From Aquila chrysaetos chrysaetos (taxonomy: Eukaryota > Chordata > Aves > Accipitriformes > Accipitridae), in the NCBI RefSeq assembly GCF_900496995.4, contig NC_044029.1, positions 8,370,001 to 8,434,000 on the forward strand: a stretch of 64,000 bases of DNA, in the 5' to 3' direction. Numbering within the stretch: position 1 is the first letter of the stretch; the number at the start of each line of letters is the position of its first letter. Below are positions 50,501-60,900 of the stretch, in pieces. Position numbers and translations under genes: made by a program. Under the pieces are notes generated by a model. The model did not search any database and had not been told where the DNA came from. It saw only the letters and a list, made by a program, of their open reading frames with translations.

Positions 50501-53500
50501 TTAAACATCTGTGATTCCTTTGCATGTACAAAGGGTGACATAGAATGGGTGTTTTTTCATTTGACTTTACACTTGTTCAATCCGAGTAATCAGCCAGTCC
50601 CTTGCCATAATGAAATAAAACTATAATAAGAAAATTTAATTTTATTGTTTCCAGACATTGTTTCTGGTCTACGCAAGTAGTGCCTGGTCTACTTATTAAG
50701 GGAGAATTCCCACTCGGGCCACATGTCTATGTGATCAATTATAGGATTATACATGAAAACACCACCATGTAGATGTTTTTACACATGCAAACAAAAAATA
50801 AAACAGATGACCTGGTTATCAGGTTGATAACGTCCAGTCAGGTAGAGTTCCACTGTGAAGGGAGGTAGACATGCCAAAAGTCAGCAACTTACTTGTGAGG
50901 AAGCTGGCGTTTAGGCGTAGCTAAAATATGGTAATACTTTCCTTCTGAATTGGAGTGCGGTTGATTCATGTTTTCAGAAGAGGTTCTGACAGGTTATGGG
51001 GAGAAGTTAACAGCCCAATTTCTCATTCATAATGGTCACCTGAACCTCCTTCTGGAGTATTCCTAATATTTCTTCTGATATATATTTCTCCAGAATATCC
51101 TTCTTCAGGACCCTAGCATTCTTGCTTGCAAAAAATGCCAGAATCAACAACTTCAGGTTGTCACTGGCTGTGATAGCACCAAGGGGTCCTCCTCATAGAT
51201 GAAGATCAGTATATATGTCCTAAATATTGTCTTTGATCAGATGGGGGGGGGTGGGGTGGAAATTGCATCTGAAGGGATTACAGCCAAAGGATAGAAAAAA
51301 GACAACACGTGAATCCCTGTAGCCAAGAAGGAAAATCTGCTACGCTGGAATCAGTGCTAAAGGAGCTTTGATAGCTTTTAAAAGAGGATAAATAGGATGG
51401 AGATGATGAGAGACTTTTAAAGTGAAGATAATAGTTTTATGTTCAACTGGAGATCCCAGAAAGGAAAGGCTATCTATAGAGGGCACAATCCATTTGTAGA
51501 TTCAGCTTCTTTTTAACGATGTGTTTCATTGCAGTGTAAACAAAGGATAAAATACCCCGAACTATGCATTTAAAAAAACTTCTTGAGACTTTATATGACA
51601 GTAGCTTCACATGTGTAACTGCTTTGAAAACATATTTATTGCTGTAAGAGCTTTTTTGAGATGCACATTTCAAAAGGGAGTGGGACCACAAGGGCGTTAA
51701 AACAGAATCAGTGCTTGTGCATCACTCCAAAAGAATTAATTCTAAAAATATTCTCTCTTTTCCTACTGGCTCTGGAACCATGTACTCCTCCGTCAAGAGT
51801 ACAAAAATAGGAGTTACGTTCATATCATAACTTGCAATTTTGAGGCACAAGGAGGCAGATTTAAAACTTCACAAAGCTTTATTTCAGCAACTTATATGAT
51901 GCAAAACATAGCTTATGCATAAAGTTATTTTTTACACTGCAGCACACATGTGGGTTCAAAATTAATTTTGCAGAATCTGTAAGATGTGCTGGTTGTTTAT
52001 GTCCTCAAAAGGAATGACACATGCCTTAGTAAACAACCCAGCAGACAATATAAGATGTAAAAAAGAATCTTATAAGAAGAAAGGTGAGTTTAAGTCTCTT
52101 TCCAGCATGGTCCAGCAAGCAGTTTACTAAGTAACTGCACTGTGTAGTGATTCCTTTTGTTCATCTGTTCCGAACTAGTAATACAAGCTCTAGTTTTCAG
52201 CCTATCAAGTAATCTTAAATCGCAGCCATTTCTATACGTGCATTTTTTCAGTGTGTCTGTTCTCTCAAATTAGGTGCTATGTATCAATTATAGTACTTGA
52301 AATCTCAGTGTATGCACTAACAATAACCTTTTATTCCCTTCACAGATTTATGGAGGATCTGAAAGATATGCTTGGGTTTTCTCCAAGCCAGTATTATTAC
52401 TACATGTGGAAGTATGTTTCACCTTTAGTATTGTTATGTTTGCTGGTAGCTAGCATTGTCCAAATGGGATTAAGACCTCCTGGCTACAATGCTTGGATTG
52501 AAGATACGGTATGTATATAACAGATGCCATCACCACCATAATGATCATATCTGAAGTATTTCAGAAATACATGAAAAGACAAAAAATTTGCAATTACAAA
52601 CTCAAAATCAGTATAAATAATGATGTGGTTGTTTTTATTTCAAGTAACATTAATGTAAAACCAACCACTTTTTAATTTTAGAGTAGTTCTGCTCTAAAAT
52701 ACAACTGTTTGACATGAACCTTCATGCTCTTTGTGACTTTTAGTTTTTTGATATAAGTTGAAGAAATTCTTAAGGTTGGGAGAGGTGGTTCACTTCCATT
52801 AAATCTTATTTTACTGCAGAAAATAGTTGGGTGATAACACTGAATAAATCATTTCAGATTTCACATCAACTTTTTATGTGAAATTAAATACTGAGATTTA
52901 GCCATGTCATGAATTTTCCCCTTTGGGAACACATATCACATGTAGGTAACAGCTGCATTAAAACCTGTCTCTGATAAGAATGTTTGATTTGTAAAAAACT
53001 TGTCTGTGTGAACAGCAGAGTCAGTGCTGCGCATTGGCTCAAAAAAGACATTCAGTCAAGGTAGATCCTAAGAGTTGTGCTAGTTTGTAGGCTCCTCAGC
53101 CCTCAGCTGTTTCTACAGGCTTGTCATACAAAATATAGGGAGAGTAAAATGTCAGAGAAATGGATCTCGGGGACCCTTCTGAATGGACAGTTGTCTGAAT
53201 TAGCCGGGAGGGGAAATTGCAGCAAAGATGGGTGAAGTGTAAATACAAGAGGTTGGCTTTACTATAGGTAGATGCCTGCCTCTAACCAGACAATCACTAC
53301 TACTTTCCCGGGATTCTCAGAAAAATGCTCTTGTTATGTTTGATTCTTGCCCTCAAAAATTAGGAAGAGAAATACCTTAGAATACCAAACATACCATTCC
53401 TTTCCATGTGTAAAATCAGGCAAACTGAGTCTGTTGGCCAGTGATTCATGGAAGCAGTAGAGGTGTGGGGTGCAGTCACTGCCCCAGTAAATATGTTATA

Positions 53501-54334
53501 GTTTACATGAAGTTTATACAAAGTGGAACAATTCCACAGGATGATCTGAGGCAGTCCCTCCAGACCGGCTGTTAGCCTACAGAACAAGGACTTTTTTCCA
53601 GGCACAGTTAGATACTACTGCACACTTGTCTGTTCTGAACATCCTTTAAAGGATCAGGGAACAACTACAGTCAAATGTAGCAGAAAGCCTAATGTGAAAA
53701 TCTTGATTTGGGTTCTGATAGAGTGTTCTGAGCATCTCAGAAAATGTGTGACAGTGTTTTGGTCCTACTCGCTGGCAGACGGATAGCAATCCTACATCTC
53801 CATGACTGTTCAAATTTGAGATCTGTAGTGGTGCCCACATTGTGGGTGCAAGGTGACAGAAAGATGAGTATGTGTTTGAAAACTGCAGGCCTTGGTGAAG
53901 ACTGCAGGTTTGCTCTTTTTGAAGTAAAGATGTATTAATAGTTTTTCTCTTGGGTTGCTCAGGCTATGGAAGAGTTCCACAGCTATCCAACATGGGGAAT
54001 GATTGTCTGTATATCTCTGATGGTGTTGGCCATACTGCCAGTCCCAATAGTCTTCATGGTGCGCCGTTGCAACCTTATCGATGACAGCTCTGGGAGTTTG
54101 GCATCTGTATCCTACAAAAGAGGCCGGATAATAAAGGAACCTGTTAATCTGGAGGGAGATAATACAAGTCTGATTCATGGGAAGAGTCCAAGTGAAGTGC
54201 CGTCTCCAAATTTTGGCAAAAACATATATCGAAAACAGACTGGATCACCAACTCTGGACACTGCTCCAAATGGACGTTATGGTATTGGGTACCTGATGGC
54301 AGATATGCCTGATATGCCGGAGTCTGATTTGTAA
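27864..54334 (+). CDS. SLC6A15: Sodium-dependent neutral amino acid transporter B(0)AT2 (complete, 11 coding exons)
   Basis: Coding segments are 27864-28152, 37013-37170, 37690-37816, 39696-39877, 41171-41281, 44816-45057, 45167-45359, 46541-46733, 49529-49688, 52346-52508 and 53963-54334. All introns are GT..AG and the total is 2190 nt (729 residues plus stop). The protein sits in the plasma membrane, mainly of neurons in known vertebrates, and imports leucine, isoleucine, valine, proline and methionine with Na+. The sequence shows an acidic cytosolic N-terminus (1-62), the SLC6 TM1 motif [10 protein letters not shown] (80-89), TM2 near 98-118, EL2 cysteines 182 and 197, N-glycosylation sequons at 187, 213, 276, 383 and 394, TM6-TM7 at 302-358, a long EL4, TM8-TM12, and a tail ending PESDL. 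Near-identity to human SLC6A15 from memory makes the call firm; its paralogue SLC6A17 is less similar. Confidence 0.97.
34597..34735 (+). mobile_element. MIR-like (CORE/tRNA-derived) SINE fragment
   Basis: The order of motifs follows the MIR consensus as I know it: GTGATTAAGG, then GGACTGGGAC, GAGCTGGGTTCAGTTCCTGC, and finally GGTAAGTCACTTAGGCC. In MIR these correspond to the tRNA-like head with its B-box-like GGTTC-type sequence and the 'GGCAAGTCACTTAACC' core. Divergence is high, as expected for an ancient amniote insertion. The ends are approximate. Confidence 0.6.
36296..36322. repeat. (TA)n/(TGTA)n microsatellite
   Basis: TA dinucleotides pass into three TGTA units in intron 2. Simple repeat only. 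Confidence 0.85.
37013..37170 (+). CDS. SLC6A15: SLC6A15 coding exon 3: TM2 and first intracellular loop
   Basis: Completes Gly97 and encodes residues to Val149, between acceptor TTGCACAG and donor GTA^GTAAGT. It includes hydrophobic TM2 (98-118), the conserved LELAVGQ segment, and the basic loop [10 protein letters not shown] typical of SLC6 members. It leaves phase 0. Confidence 0.96.
37690..37816 (+). CDS. SLC6A15: SLC6A15 coding exon 4: TM3 and start of EL2
   Basis: Encodes residues 150-191 plus one base. It contains most of TM3 ([16 protein letters not shown]), the tryptophan-containing LPWDQC start of the large extracellular loop, Cys182 (one half of the family's EL2 disulfide) and an N-glycosylation sequon at Asn187 (NTS). 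The donor is CGT^GTAAGT, after a phase-1 break. Confidence 0.96.
39696..39877 (+). CDS. SLC6A15: SLC6A15 coding exon 5: EL2 and TM4
   Basis: Encodes Phe192 (split codon) to Lys252. Cys197 is the likely partner of Cys182; Asn213 is a second EL2 sequon (NIS). The segment [15 protein letters not shown] is highly conserved in SLC6A15/17 from memory. Residues about 226-246 form TM4. The acceptor is CTTGACAG and the donor AAA^GTGAGT. Confidence 0.96.
41171..41281 (+). CDS. SLC6A15: SLC6A15 coding exon 6: TM5
   Basis: Encodes residues 253-289, framed by TTTTCCAG and AAG^GTACGT, in phase 0 at both ends. The [18 protein letters not shown] stretch is TM5, followed by extracellular residues with a sequon at Asn276. 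Being a 111-nt symmetric exon, it could be skipped without a frameshift, but that would remove TM5. Confidence 0.95.
42104..42151. repeat. Near-perfect 21-bp inverted repeat with 6-nt loop
   Basis: The left arm at 42104-42124 (core GTATTCTGAAATGGACTT) and right arm at 42131-42151 (core AAGTCCATTTCAGAATAC) are exact complements over 19 bp. One G-T position and one more pair lie outside that core, and the loop is TCCAAC. Transcribed with the intron it would form a stable short hairpin. It is shorter than a typical pre-miRNA stem and lacks the usual internal mismatches. It may be an inverted duplication from template switching. Confidence 0.9.
44486..44514. repeat. A29 homopolymer
   Basis: A long A run in intron 6, preceded by two TACTGTAAA/ACTGTAAA-type motifs and a shorter A9 run just upstream, suggesting slippage of an A-rich duplicated block. 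Confidence 0.9.
44816..45057 (+). CDS. SLC6A15: SLC6A15 coding exon 7: TM6 and TM7
   Basis: Encodes residues 290-369 plus two bases of Gln370. The segment [20 protein letters not shown] (304-323) is TM6, the second unwound helix of the substrate site in the LeuT fold; residues about 332-356 form TM7. The acceptor is AAACAG and the donor CCA^GTATGA, a weaker donor than the others in this gene. The following intron is only 109 bp. Confidence 0.96.
45167..45359 (+). CDS. SLC6A15: SLC6A15 coding exon 8: extracellular loop 4 region
   Basis: Encodes Gln370 (last base) to Lys434, ending AAG^GTGAGA. It is hydrophilic, with sequons at Asn383 (NLS) and Asn394 (NFS), and forms the large loop between TM7 and TM8 that distinguishes the SLC6A15-20 amino acid transporter branch. 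The reading frame stays open for 77 more codons beyond the donor, to TGA at 45591-45593. Confidence 0.95.
46105..46304 (+). mobile_element. CR1 LINE 3'-end fragment
   Basis: The sequence contains the CR1 3' signature GTTGGACCAGATGATCCTTG, followed by CCTTCCAACCTGG and the terminal ATTCTATG direct repeats (TATTCTATGATTCTATGA). Upstream, GGAAGTGGTGGATTCCCC matches the conserved part of the CR1 3' region. It is severely 5'-truncated and old, lies in intron 8, and has the same orientation as SLC6A15. Confidence 0.9.
46541..46733 (+). CDS. SLC6A15: SLC6A15 coding exon 9: TM8
   Basis: Encodes residues 435-498 plus one base, between CTGACAG and CTG^GTGAGT. It contains [16 protein letters not shown] (end of EL4) and the TM8 stretch [19 protein letters not shown], which in SLC6 proteins contributes Na+ coordination. 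The first residue is Thr435 where I recall Ala in human. Confidence 0.95.
49529..49688 (+). CDS. SLC6A15: SLC6A15 coding exon 10: TM9 and TM10
   Basis: Completes Val499 and runs to Lys552 (two bases), between TATTCCAG and CAA^GTAAGT. TM9 spans about 499-514, then [16 protein letters not shown] leads into TM10 (527-549). Within predicted TM10 the sequence reads [11 protein letters not shown]; the Thr545-Arg546 pair differs from the hydrophobic residues I remember in mammalian orthologues. Confidence 0.95.
52346..52508 (+). CDS. SLC6A15: SLC6A15 coding exon 11: TM11
   Basis: Encodes Lys552 (last base) to Thr606, between CCTTCACAG and ACG^GTATGT. It includes the cytosolic [11 protein letters not shown], the tyrosine-rich [11 protein letters not shown] and hydrophobic TM11, then the extracellular [10 protein letters not shown] motif shared by this transporter branch. 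Confidence 0.95.
53963..54334 (+). CDS. SLC6A15: SLC6A15 coding exon 12: TM12 and cytosolic C-terminus
   Basis: Encodes residues 607-729 and TAA at 54332-54334. TM12 spans about 617-638, then a basic stop-transfer (VRRCN) and a roughly 90-residue cytosolic tail. The tail is rich in Ser/Thr/Pro and includes [12 protein letters not shown] and [16 protein letters not shown]. It ends MPDMPESDL and is one residue shorter than the human tail (MADM against MADIM by recall). Tail conservation suggests a trafficking or interaction role. Confidence 0.96.
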   Translation, partial: AMEEFHSYPTWGMIVCISLMVLAILPVPIVFMVRRCNLIDDSSGSLASVSYKRGRIIKEPVNLEGDNTSLIHGKSPSEVPSPNFGKNIYRKQTGSPTLDTAPNGRYGIGYLMADMPDMPESDL

Positions 54335-54765
54335 CTGCAGAAAAAATACAGTGTTTGTTCCTCTGCTCTCACTGATCATGCCTCTCCTACGAGAAGTGGT
54401 CAGCTTCACTTACTAGGGTGCAATCTCAGGTGCTCCATAGTGACAGTCATTAAAATGTCATGACTGCACGTACAGGTTGAAAAAACTCCCTTTGGATTAA
54501 TTTTCTGGATTTTCATTTGCACTGAAGGGAACACATTCAAAATCAATGGCAGCCTACATCTGCCAGCACAGCCAAGAGTTTGATTTTTTTAATTAATTTC
54601 TAAATTTAAAAATTTCTCTCTCTGAAGTCCGGGTCTCACTCTAATGATAAAGTATTTCTGAGGTAATATAACTGAAAATCCTTTTTTTCCTGCTTTCAAG
54701 TTAACTCCCCAGTATTAAAAGTGAGCTTGGAAGTAGTTCACCAAACCCGTGTTTGTGTAAACACT

Positions 54766-54773
54766 TGTATATA
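54766..54773 (+). promoter_or_regulatory. Pumilio response element candidate 1
   Basis: TGTATATA matches the UGUANAUA consensus bound by PUM1/PUM2 and lies on the sense strand of the 3' UTR. One 8-mer is weak evidence alone; a second copy about 390 nt downstream strengthens it. Confidence 0.4.
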
Positions 54774-55156
54774 CCTTATGTAGATATGCTGTACTTATTT
54801 TGTTAGCACTGATAATTACTTAGGCTATTAGCTGAGTAAAAAACAAACCTGCAAACTATTTTCTTATGTAATAGCTGTATAGAGCAATAGTACTAGAAAA
54901 TCAAGGAGTAGACTTACAGAAAGGTGAGGAAAGATTCCCTGTTCACTGGGGACTGCATAAACTGTGGCTGTATATTTTGTGTAAAATATTTGCTTTTTCA
55001 GTGTGAAAACAATGTTAGAGTGAGTCACTCCAAGAATCTTAAGGATTGTGCAGATTCTGCATTTTTTTCTATGCTGTGTGCCTAAAAAAGACCTTCTTGA
55101 TATTTATTGTGGTTACAAGATTACATATATATTATATTTATATAATATACTTGTAA

Positions 55157-55164
55157 TGTAAATA
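55157..55164 (+). promoter_or_regulatory. Pumilio response element candidate 2
   Basis: TGTAAATA on the sense strand within an AT-rich block of the 3' UTR. It fits UGUANAUA, but AT-rich composition makes chance occurrence plausible. Confidence 0.4.
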
Positions 55165-55313
55165 TGTATATTATTCTGTATGTAATCGTTTCAAAAGTTG
55201 AAGCAAGATGGCTTTTTTAATTAGTCTCCTTCAGTTTTGCTTCTGTTTTATGCAGATAATTTTTTTCAGTCAGTAATTGTTAAGAACTGTATGGCATTAC
55301 ATTTTAACCTATG

Positions 55314-55319
55314 AATAAA
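55314..55319 (+). terminator. Poly(A) signal AATAAA
   Basis: Canonical hexamer about 980 nt after the stop codon, followed by a T/GT-rich segment (GGTATTTCTCTGTGATTT) suited to cleavage-factor binding. It is the most likely end of the SLC6A15 mRNA. Confidence 0.75.
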
Positions 55320-55474
55320 GAGATTGACAAGGTATTTCTCTGTGATTTCCAAATACACTTACTATAACACAGCCTCCTTTTCCCTCAGCTGGTCTATCTG
55401 AAAGAATAACATTTACCAGCTGAATAGAGATGCTAAAAGAACTTGAACACAAAAAATGCTGTATCAGTCATCTT

Positions 55475-55480
55475 AATAAA
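55475..55480 (+). terminator. Alternative downstream AATAAA
   Basis: A second canonical hexamer 160 nt downstream of the first. It may serve as an alternative poly(A) signal; there is no clear GT-rich element directly after it. Confidence 0.35.
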
Positions 55481-55998
55481 CTACTGGACAAGGACTTTCA
55501 CTGTGAATACAGTAGTTGATGTAGCACTGTAAACTGGTGTAATACTCTGGAAGCTAGTACATGATTTATTCCTTACCGTAAAGAGCTTTAAAGTTAGGCG
55601 TAAACTCTGACTTCACTACCTGTCACAAAGGGCAGAACCTAGTTACATTGTCCCAGCATCAGACAAAGAACCAGATTAATTTGAGGTAAAGGCAAGTCTC
55701 AGAAGCTGTGTGCTTCAAGAGCACGGTTTTGAGTGTGTCAGTGTGGAAAAGCTATGCCAAACAAATGAAAAGGAGCAAAGTCTTAAACAAATCAAAACAC
55801 CTTAGCAGCTTGATAAAATTCCTTAGGGATAAATCTTTTGTCTCTGGAGGATAATCCCAGATAATTTTCCATTTCTAACCTGGGAACTTTTGAAGTAATT
55901 TCCAATCATCAGAAAGTTGAACTAGCAGCATTACTTGAGAAAAAGCTATATTTAATTATTGGGCGTATCTTACATTTGTTAGAAGTTCTGCACATAAA

Positions 55999-57893
55999 AT
56001 AGGGTTTGAAGTAGTCCTCATCTCGTTCCAACCCGCTGCCATGGGCAGGGACACCTTCCACTAGACCAGGTTGCTCAAAGCCCCATCCAACCTGGCCTTG
56101 AACACTGCCAGGGATGGGGGGCAGCCACAGCCTCTCTGGGCAACCTCTTCCAGTGCCTCACAGTACAGAATTTTTTCCTAACATCTCATCTAAATCTACC
56201 CTCTTTGTTTAAAACTGTTACACCTCATCCTGTCTCTACACTCCCTCTTAAAAGAGTCCCTCCCAATCTTTCCTGTAGGCCCCCTTTAGAAGAAGGGTGC
56301 TATAAGGTCTCCCCGGAGCCTTCTCTTCTCCAGGCAGGACAACCCCAACTCTCTCAGCCTGTCCTCATAGGAGAGGTGCTCCAGCCCTCTGATCATCTTC
56401 GTGGCCCTCCTCTGGACTCGCTCCAACAGTCCCTGTCCTTATGTTGGGGTCCCCAGAGCTGAACACAGTACTGCAGGTGGGGTCTCACGAGAGCGGAGAG
56501 GCAGAATCGCCTCCCTCGACCTGCTGGTCACGCTTCTTTTGATGCAGCCCAGGATACAGTTGGCTTTCTGGGCTGCAAATGCACATTGCTGGCTGATACT
56601 CAGTTTTTCATCCACCAGTACTCCTTCTCCTCAGGGCTGCTCTCAATCCACTCATTGCCCAGCCTGTATCTGTGCTTGGGGTTGCCCCGACCCATGTGCA
56701 GGACCTTGCACTTGGCCTTGCTGAACTTCACAAGGTTCACACGGGCCCACCTCTCAAGCCTGTCCAGGTCCCTCTGGGTGGCATCCCTTCCCTCCAGCGT
56801 GTCGACCCCACCACACAGCTTGGTGTCATTGGCGAACTTGCCGAGGGTGCACTCAATCCCACTGTCCAAGTCACCGACAAAGATGTTAAGCAGCGCCGGT
56901 CCCAATACCGACCGACCCCTGAGGAGCACCACTCGTCACTGGTCTCCACTCAGACATCGAGCTGTTGACTGCAGCTCTTTGAGTGCGACCATCCAGCCAA
57001 TTCCTTATCCACCAAGTGGTCCATCCATCAAATCCATGTCTCACCAATTTAGAGACAAAGATGTCATGCAGGACAGTGTCAAATGCTTTGCACAAGTCCA
57101 GGTAGATGACACCAGTTGCTCTTCCTTTATCCACCAACACTGTAACCCCATCGTAAAAGGCCACCAAATCTGTCAGGCACGATTTGCCCTTAGTGAAGCC
57201 ATGTTGGCTGTCACCAATCACCTCCTTGTTTTCCATGTGCCCTAGCACAGTTTCCAGGAGGATCTGCTCCATGATCTTGCCGGGCACAGAGATGAGACTG
57301 ACTGGCCTGTAGTTCCCCAGGTCTTCCTTTTTTCCCTTTTCAAAATGGGGGTTATGTTTCCCCTTTTCCAGTCAGTGGGAACTTCCTCTGACTGCCACAA
57401 CTTCTCAAATGTGATGGATAGTGGTTTAGCAGCTTCATCCACTGGTTCCCTCAGGACCCATGGAGGCATCTCATCAGGTCCCACGGACTTGTGCACCTTC
57501 ATGTTCCTTAGATGATCTTGAACTTGCTCTTCTCCTACAGTGGGCAGTTCTTCATTCTCCGTGTCCCTGCCTTTGCCTTCTGTGACGTGGGTGGTGTGGC
57601 TGGAGCACCTGCTGGTGAAGACTGAGGCAAAAAAGTCGTGGAGTACCTCAGCCTTCTCCATAACCTGGGTAACCAGGTCTCCCGTTTGCTTCTGGGGAGG
57701 GCCCACATTTTCCCTGTCTTCCTTTTATCACCAGCGTACCTATAGAAGTTTTTCTTGTTGCCCTTGACGCCCCTGGTGAGATTTAATTCTATCAGGGCTT
57801 TAACTTTCCTAACCTGATCCCTGGCTGCTCGGACAATTTCTCTGTATTCCTCCCAGGCTACCTGTCCTTGCTTCCACCCTCTGTAGGCTTCAT
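55999..57893 (-). mobile_element. CR1 LINE, 5'-truncated, with decayed reverse transcriptase
   Basis: On the minus strand about 1.9 kb of CR1 runs from the region upstream of the RT ([13 protein letters not shown] near 57.87 kb) through the RT core to the 3' UTR. That 3' part reads, on the plus strand, CCATGGGCAGGGACACCTTC and onward, close to the consensus known to me. The RT is split across frames: segments at 57972-57535, 57706-57242, 57287-56886 and 56932-56600. The catalytic box reads FANDTKL where active CR1 has FADD, so the protein is inactive. The expected ATTCTATG-type 3' repeats are not evident at the plus-strand start. A typical full element is about 4.5 kb. Confidence 0.95.
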
Positions 57894-57972
57894 GTATTAG
57901 AATGTATTGTATTAGAATGCATGTATTAGAACATATGGGAGAGAGCAGGCATAATTTAAGCAGGTTGCTCAT
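56600..57972 (-). pseudogene. CR1 ORF2 (reverse transcriptase) remnant
   Basis: Broken minus-strand coding remains of the CR1 polyprotein: a linker with [14 protein letters not shown], an RT palm with [16 protein letters not shown], then [10 protein letters not shown] and the mutated FANDTKL box. Several frameshifts separate these blocks and no endonuclease domain is present. The aspartate change in the catalytic box, together with the frameshifts, shows loss of function. The coordinates cover the open segments, and the upper 80 bp may be flank. Confidence 0.85.
57894..57935. repeat. Short degenerate repeat at the CR1 5' junction
   Basis: Three imperfect copies of ATGTATTAGAA lie directly at the 5' truncation point of the CR1 element. 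They could reflect the insertion or repair event, or a pre-existing simple repeat. Confidence 0.6.
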
Positions 57973-60900
57973 TCATAACTGATCAATTGGCAATACTAGT
58001 ATGTGTGTAGTGGATTGCCATTAGAGACAGAGACCAAGTATTTACAAAATATTCCTGCTGTGGCAGAGTAGCAGCAGATTTCCACCATCAAATCACATCA
58101 GGCTTCTAAAATAAGTGACTGCTCAGGGTAGTTGTCATGCATCCCCTCTGTGCCCAGCCCACAGAGTGCAGAAGTCTGTTGTTACAAGCTACTTACCTGT
58201 AGTGACACATGCTTTTAGTTATATAGACCCTAGTTTTAAATGTGAAGTGATGGCCAAATGTCTGCTGCTACACAAGACCTGTTAAAAAGAATGTGAGCAA
58301 GATCTTACTATCGAAGTGCAATAGCTACTTCTGTTTAAAGCATCACAAAGGGGAGTAATGCTACTTAAGCAGACTGCTGAAGATTATTCTGCAAGGGGAA
58401 TATATGTCTTGTTTCTGCCCTTTTGCCTGTCTCCTTGAACACTTTTAATGAGTATTTAGATTTTCCACTCATTTAAACCACTGCTTCTCAATTGGTTGCT
58501 TCCTAATAACTCCAATTAGCATGTCTCACCTCAGCTTTATGAAATTTTTCAGGCTTGAGAAAGCCCAGAATGTATGTCCTGTCTACTGCCAGATGTTCAA
58601 TTCATAATTTGATCTTAATCATGACTGAACACCCTGAAGTGCAGAAGTTCCTTTAACCTGGCTTAGTCTGATGGGATAAAAATAAAGGAACTGTCTGTCC
58701 TGCCTAAAGAAGCAGGACTGGTCCAAAAAAATAGCTAGATGTAGAGGTTTAAAAACATTAAAAATAATTTATCCAAGCCCTTGGATATTAATGAAAGAAC
58801 TGCTGAAGCAAAGTATGAAATTGTATGTACAGTTGCTGTTAAAACCAAGGGAGTTCACACCGCTTTCATACTTCAACTTTGGGAGCATATTGCTACTTGC
58901 TGTCCTTACGGATAAAAAGAAGTAAAAGAGTAGAGGGCAGGAGAGAGAGGTTTCAGATATTTATCTACTTAAAAGCCAGAATGTCTGTGTGTCATGTCAG
59001 TCATAACCACGATTAATTTGCCTCTTTTTTACAGAAAAGATCATTGCAAAAGGCAGTCATGCTTAAAATTAAAGAAAATCCTATTTGTGTCTTACACAAT
59101 CAGAAATAGCCTAAGAGCAAAATCATCTATGTGGAAAGTGCAAATAGATTTCCAATATAATTTATTGTAGAAGGCCTAAGGTTTCTGAAACCAATATGCT
59201 TTGTGAGATCTGATTTTCCCAAAGAAAGAGAACAGAATCAGTCAGCATCAGTATGGCACAAACGAAGGCCATGTCATTACCTCCATACTCTTCAACAGAG
59301 GTTCTCAAATTCAGTGAAGTGCAGGACAGAGATTATACAGTCCTGTTGCCTGTTTTTAGTCTTTTCTGATGTATCAAAAATTTATCCATACTTTACAGAG
59401 TATCACGCAGAGAAGAATAAAAGAAGTAAGAATGAAAAAGAAAAAAAAAAAAGAACAAAAAAGTTGAACAATCATAACCCTATTCTGAGAGACCAGCAGG
59501 TACATCCTAGCTGATGAAACCTCATGCTGACATAAGGCGAACAGTGATCTTGTCGCACTAGGGAGGAATCAGTTATATTTGTGATAGCAGCAGCAGAGAA
59601 AAGAAGAATGTGTTTGCAAAAGGGTTTTAGATACTCTGAAAATACTGAACTGTATTGACCACCATGACAGACTAACATGCACTGTTCAGCTGAGATGTAG
59701 TGTACTCAAAAAAAGCTTCCTACTGCTACAACATCTTTGATAAATTAGCAGAAATGTAGTTATGCCAGTTAAAAAATGCAGGAAATTTAGTATAAACGTT
59801 TAAATGCCTAGTTAGATTCTGTGGTTTGAAGAAAAGAGGAGGAAAGCGGGAACACAAGATGTTATTTGCTTCCTTTACCACTGGATGGTGCTCATATATC
59901 ATGTGTGTTGGTAAAACGGCCGCCTCAGGAGTTTTAAGAAAGGGAGAATGCTGTATTTTCATTCTCTACCAAGACAGAAAAATCTTCAGAATGGTCATGG
60001 TCTCCTTAAAACTCAGAACTTTACTAATCTGTACCTTCAGCTGCTTTCATGGATATTTGAATTTTTTATATCCAAGAGAGAGAGACACAACAAATCTTTA
60101 ATGCTAGTTAAAAGCAACAACACACTGTCAGTATCCCAGCGCCAAGCAGTACACTTTTGGGCCTTGAGAGCAAGCAGCATCTTCCTGAGTCAATATTTTG
60201 AAATCAGTAATTTTCTAACATGCCTTTTTAAAAATATCCTATTACTTGCTATTCTCATTTCTTAAATTAGCTAATTAATTAGTGAGCAAATTAATTATTG
60301 GAATAAGAGAATCTCAGACCATAATATTACTACTAACACTAATAATAATATTCAAGACTTCAGTGCTTCTCGCTGCCATCATCAGTAAATGCTGAAAGTT
60401 GCAATGAGGTAGCTGGGAGCTGAGGGGGCAGAAAGGAGCAGCCGGAGGGACAGCAGCTGAAGCAGAGACCCAAACCTGCGACTTTGCTTCTGAGAAAAGC
60501 AACTACCGTGATATCTGGTAGTGTTTTAGAAGTAGTACGGCTACTAAAACATGCCTTGGGCAGCTGTTTAACCCTCGTGGTAAAGAGGGTGGAAAGCATT
60601 TCTCACTAGCTCTGACAGAACCACCATGACTTTCATCCATACTGTATTCATCGTTACTTAGTACTAAAGGAGTGAAAAATATTAACTGACACTCTTGTCT
60701 CAAATCAGCATCAATACATGTCTTTGTTGTTGATTTTTTCCCAACAAAGTACACAGAATGGCAATGAGAGCTCCCATGCCATAGTCTTTAAATTATGGTG
60801 TTAAGATAAAGAATTTATTCAGTGAACAAACACATGTAGACATTCTCCCTTTTTATTCAGTCCCATCCATATCTTTTTCTGCTTTTGAGAGATCCTCTGG

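Larger units (their letters stand above)
54335..55335 (+). other. SLC6A15: SLC6A15 3' UTR
   Basis: AT-rich sequence of about 1 kb runs from the stop codon to just beyond an AATAAA hexamer. It contains two UGUANAUA Pumilio-type motifs, AT-rich blocks near 55.1 kb and a few ATTTA pentamers. The 3' limit is placed about 15 nt after the hexamer and is approximate; a second AATAAA at 55475 could give a longer form. Confidence 0.75.

Noticed and set aside
53810..54178. 122-codon minus-strand frame over the end of SLC6A15
   Set aside because: It is the antisense shadow of coding exon 12, which is certain on the plus strand.
56205..57245. Plus-strand frames of 85-219 codons around 56-57 kb
   Set aside because: They are antisense shadows of the minus-strand CR1 reverse transcriptase region.
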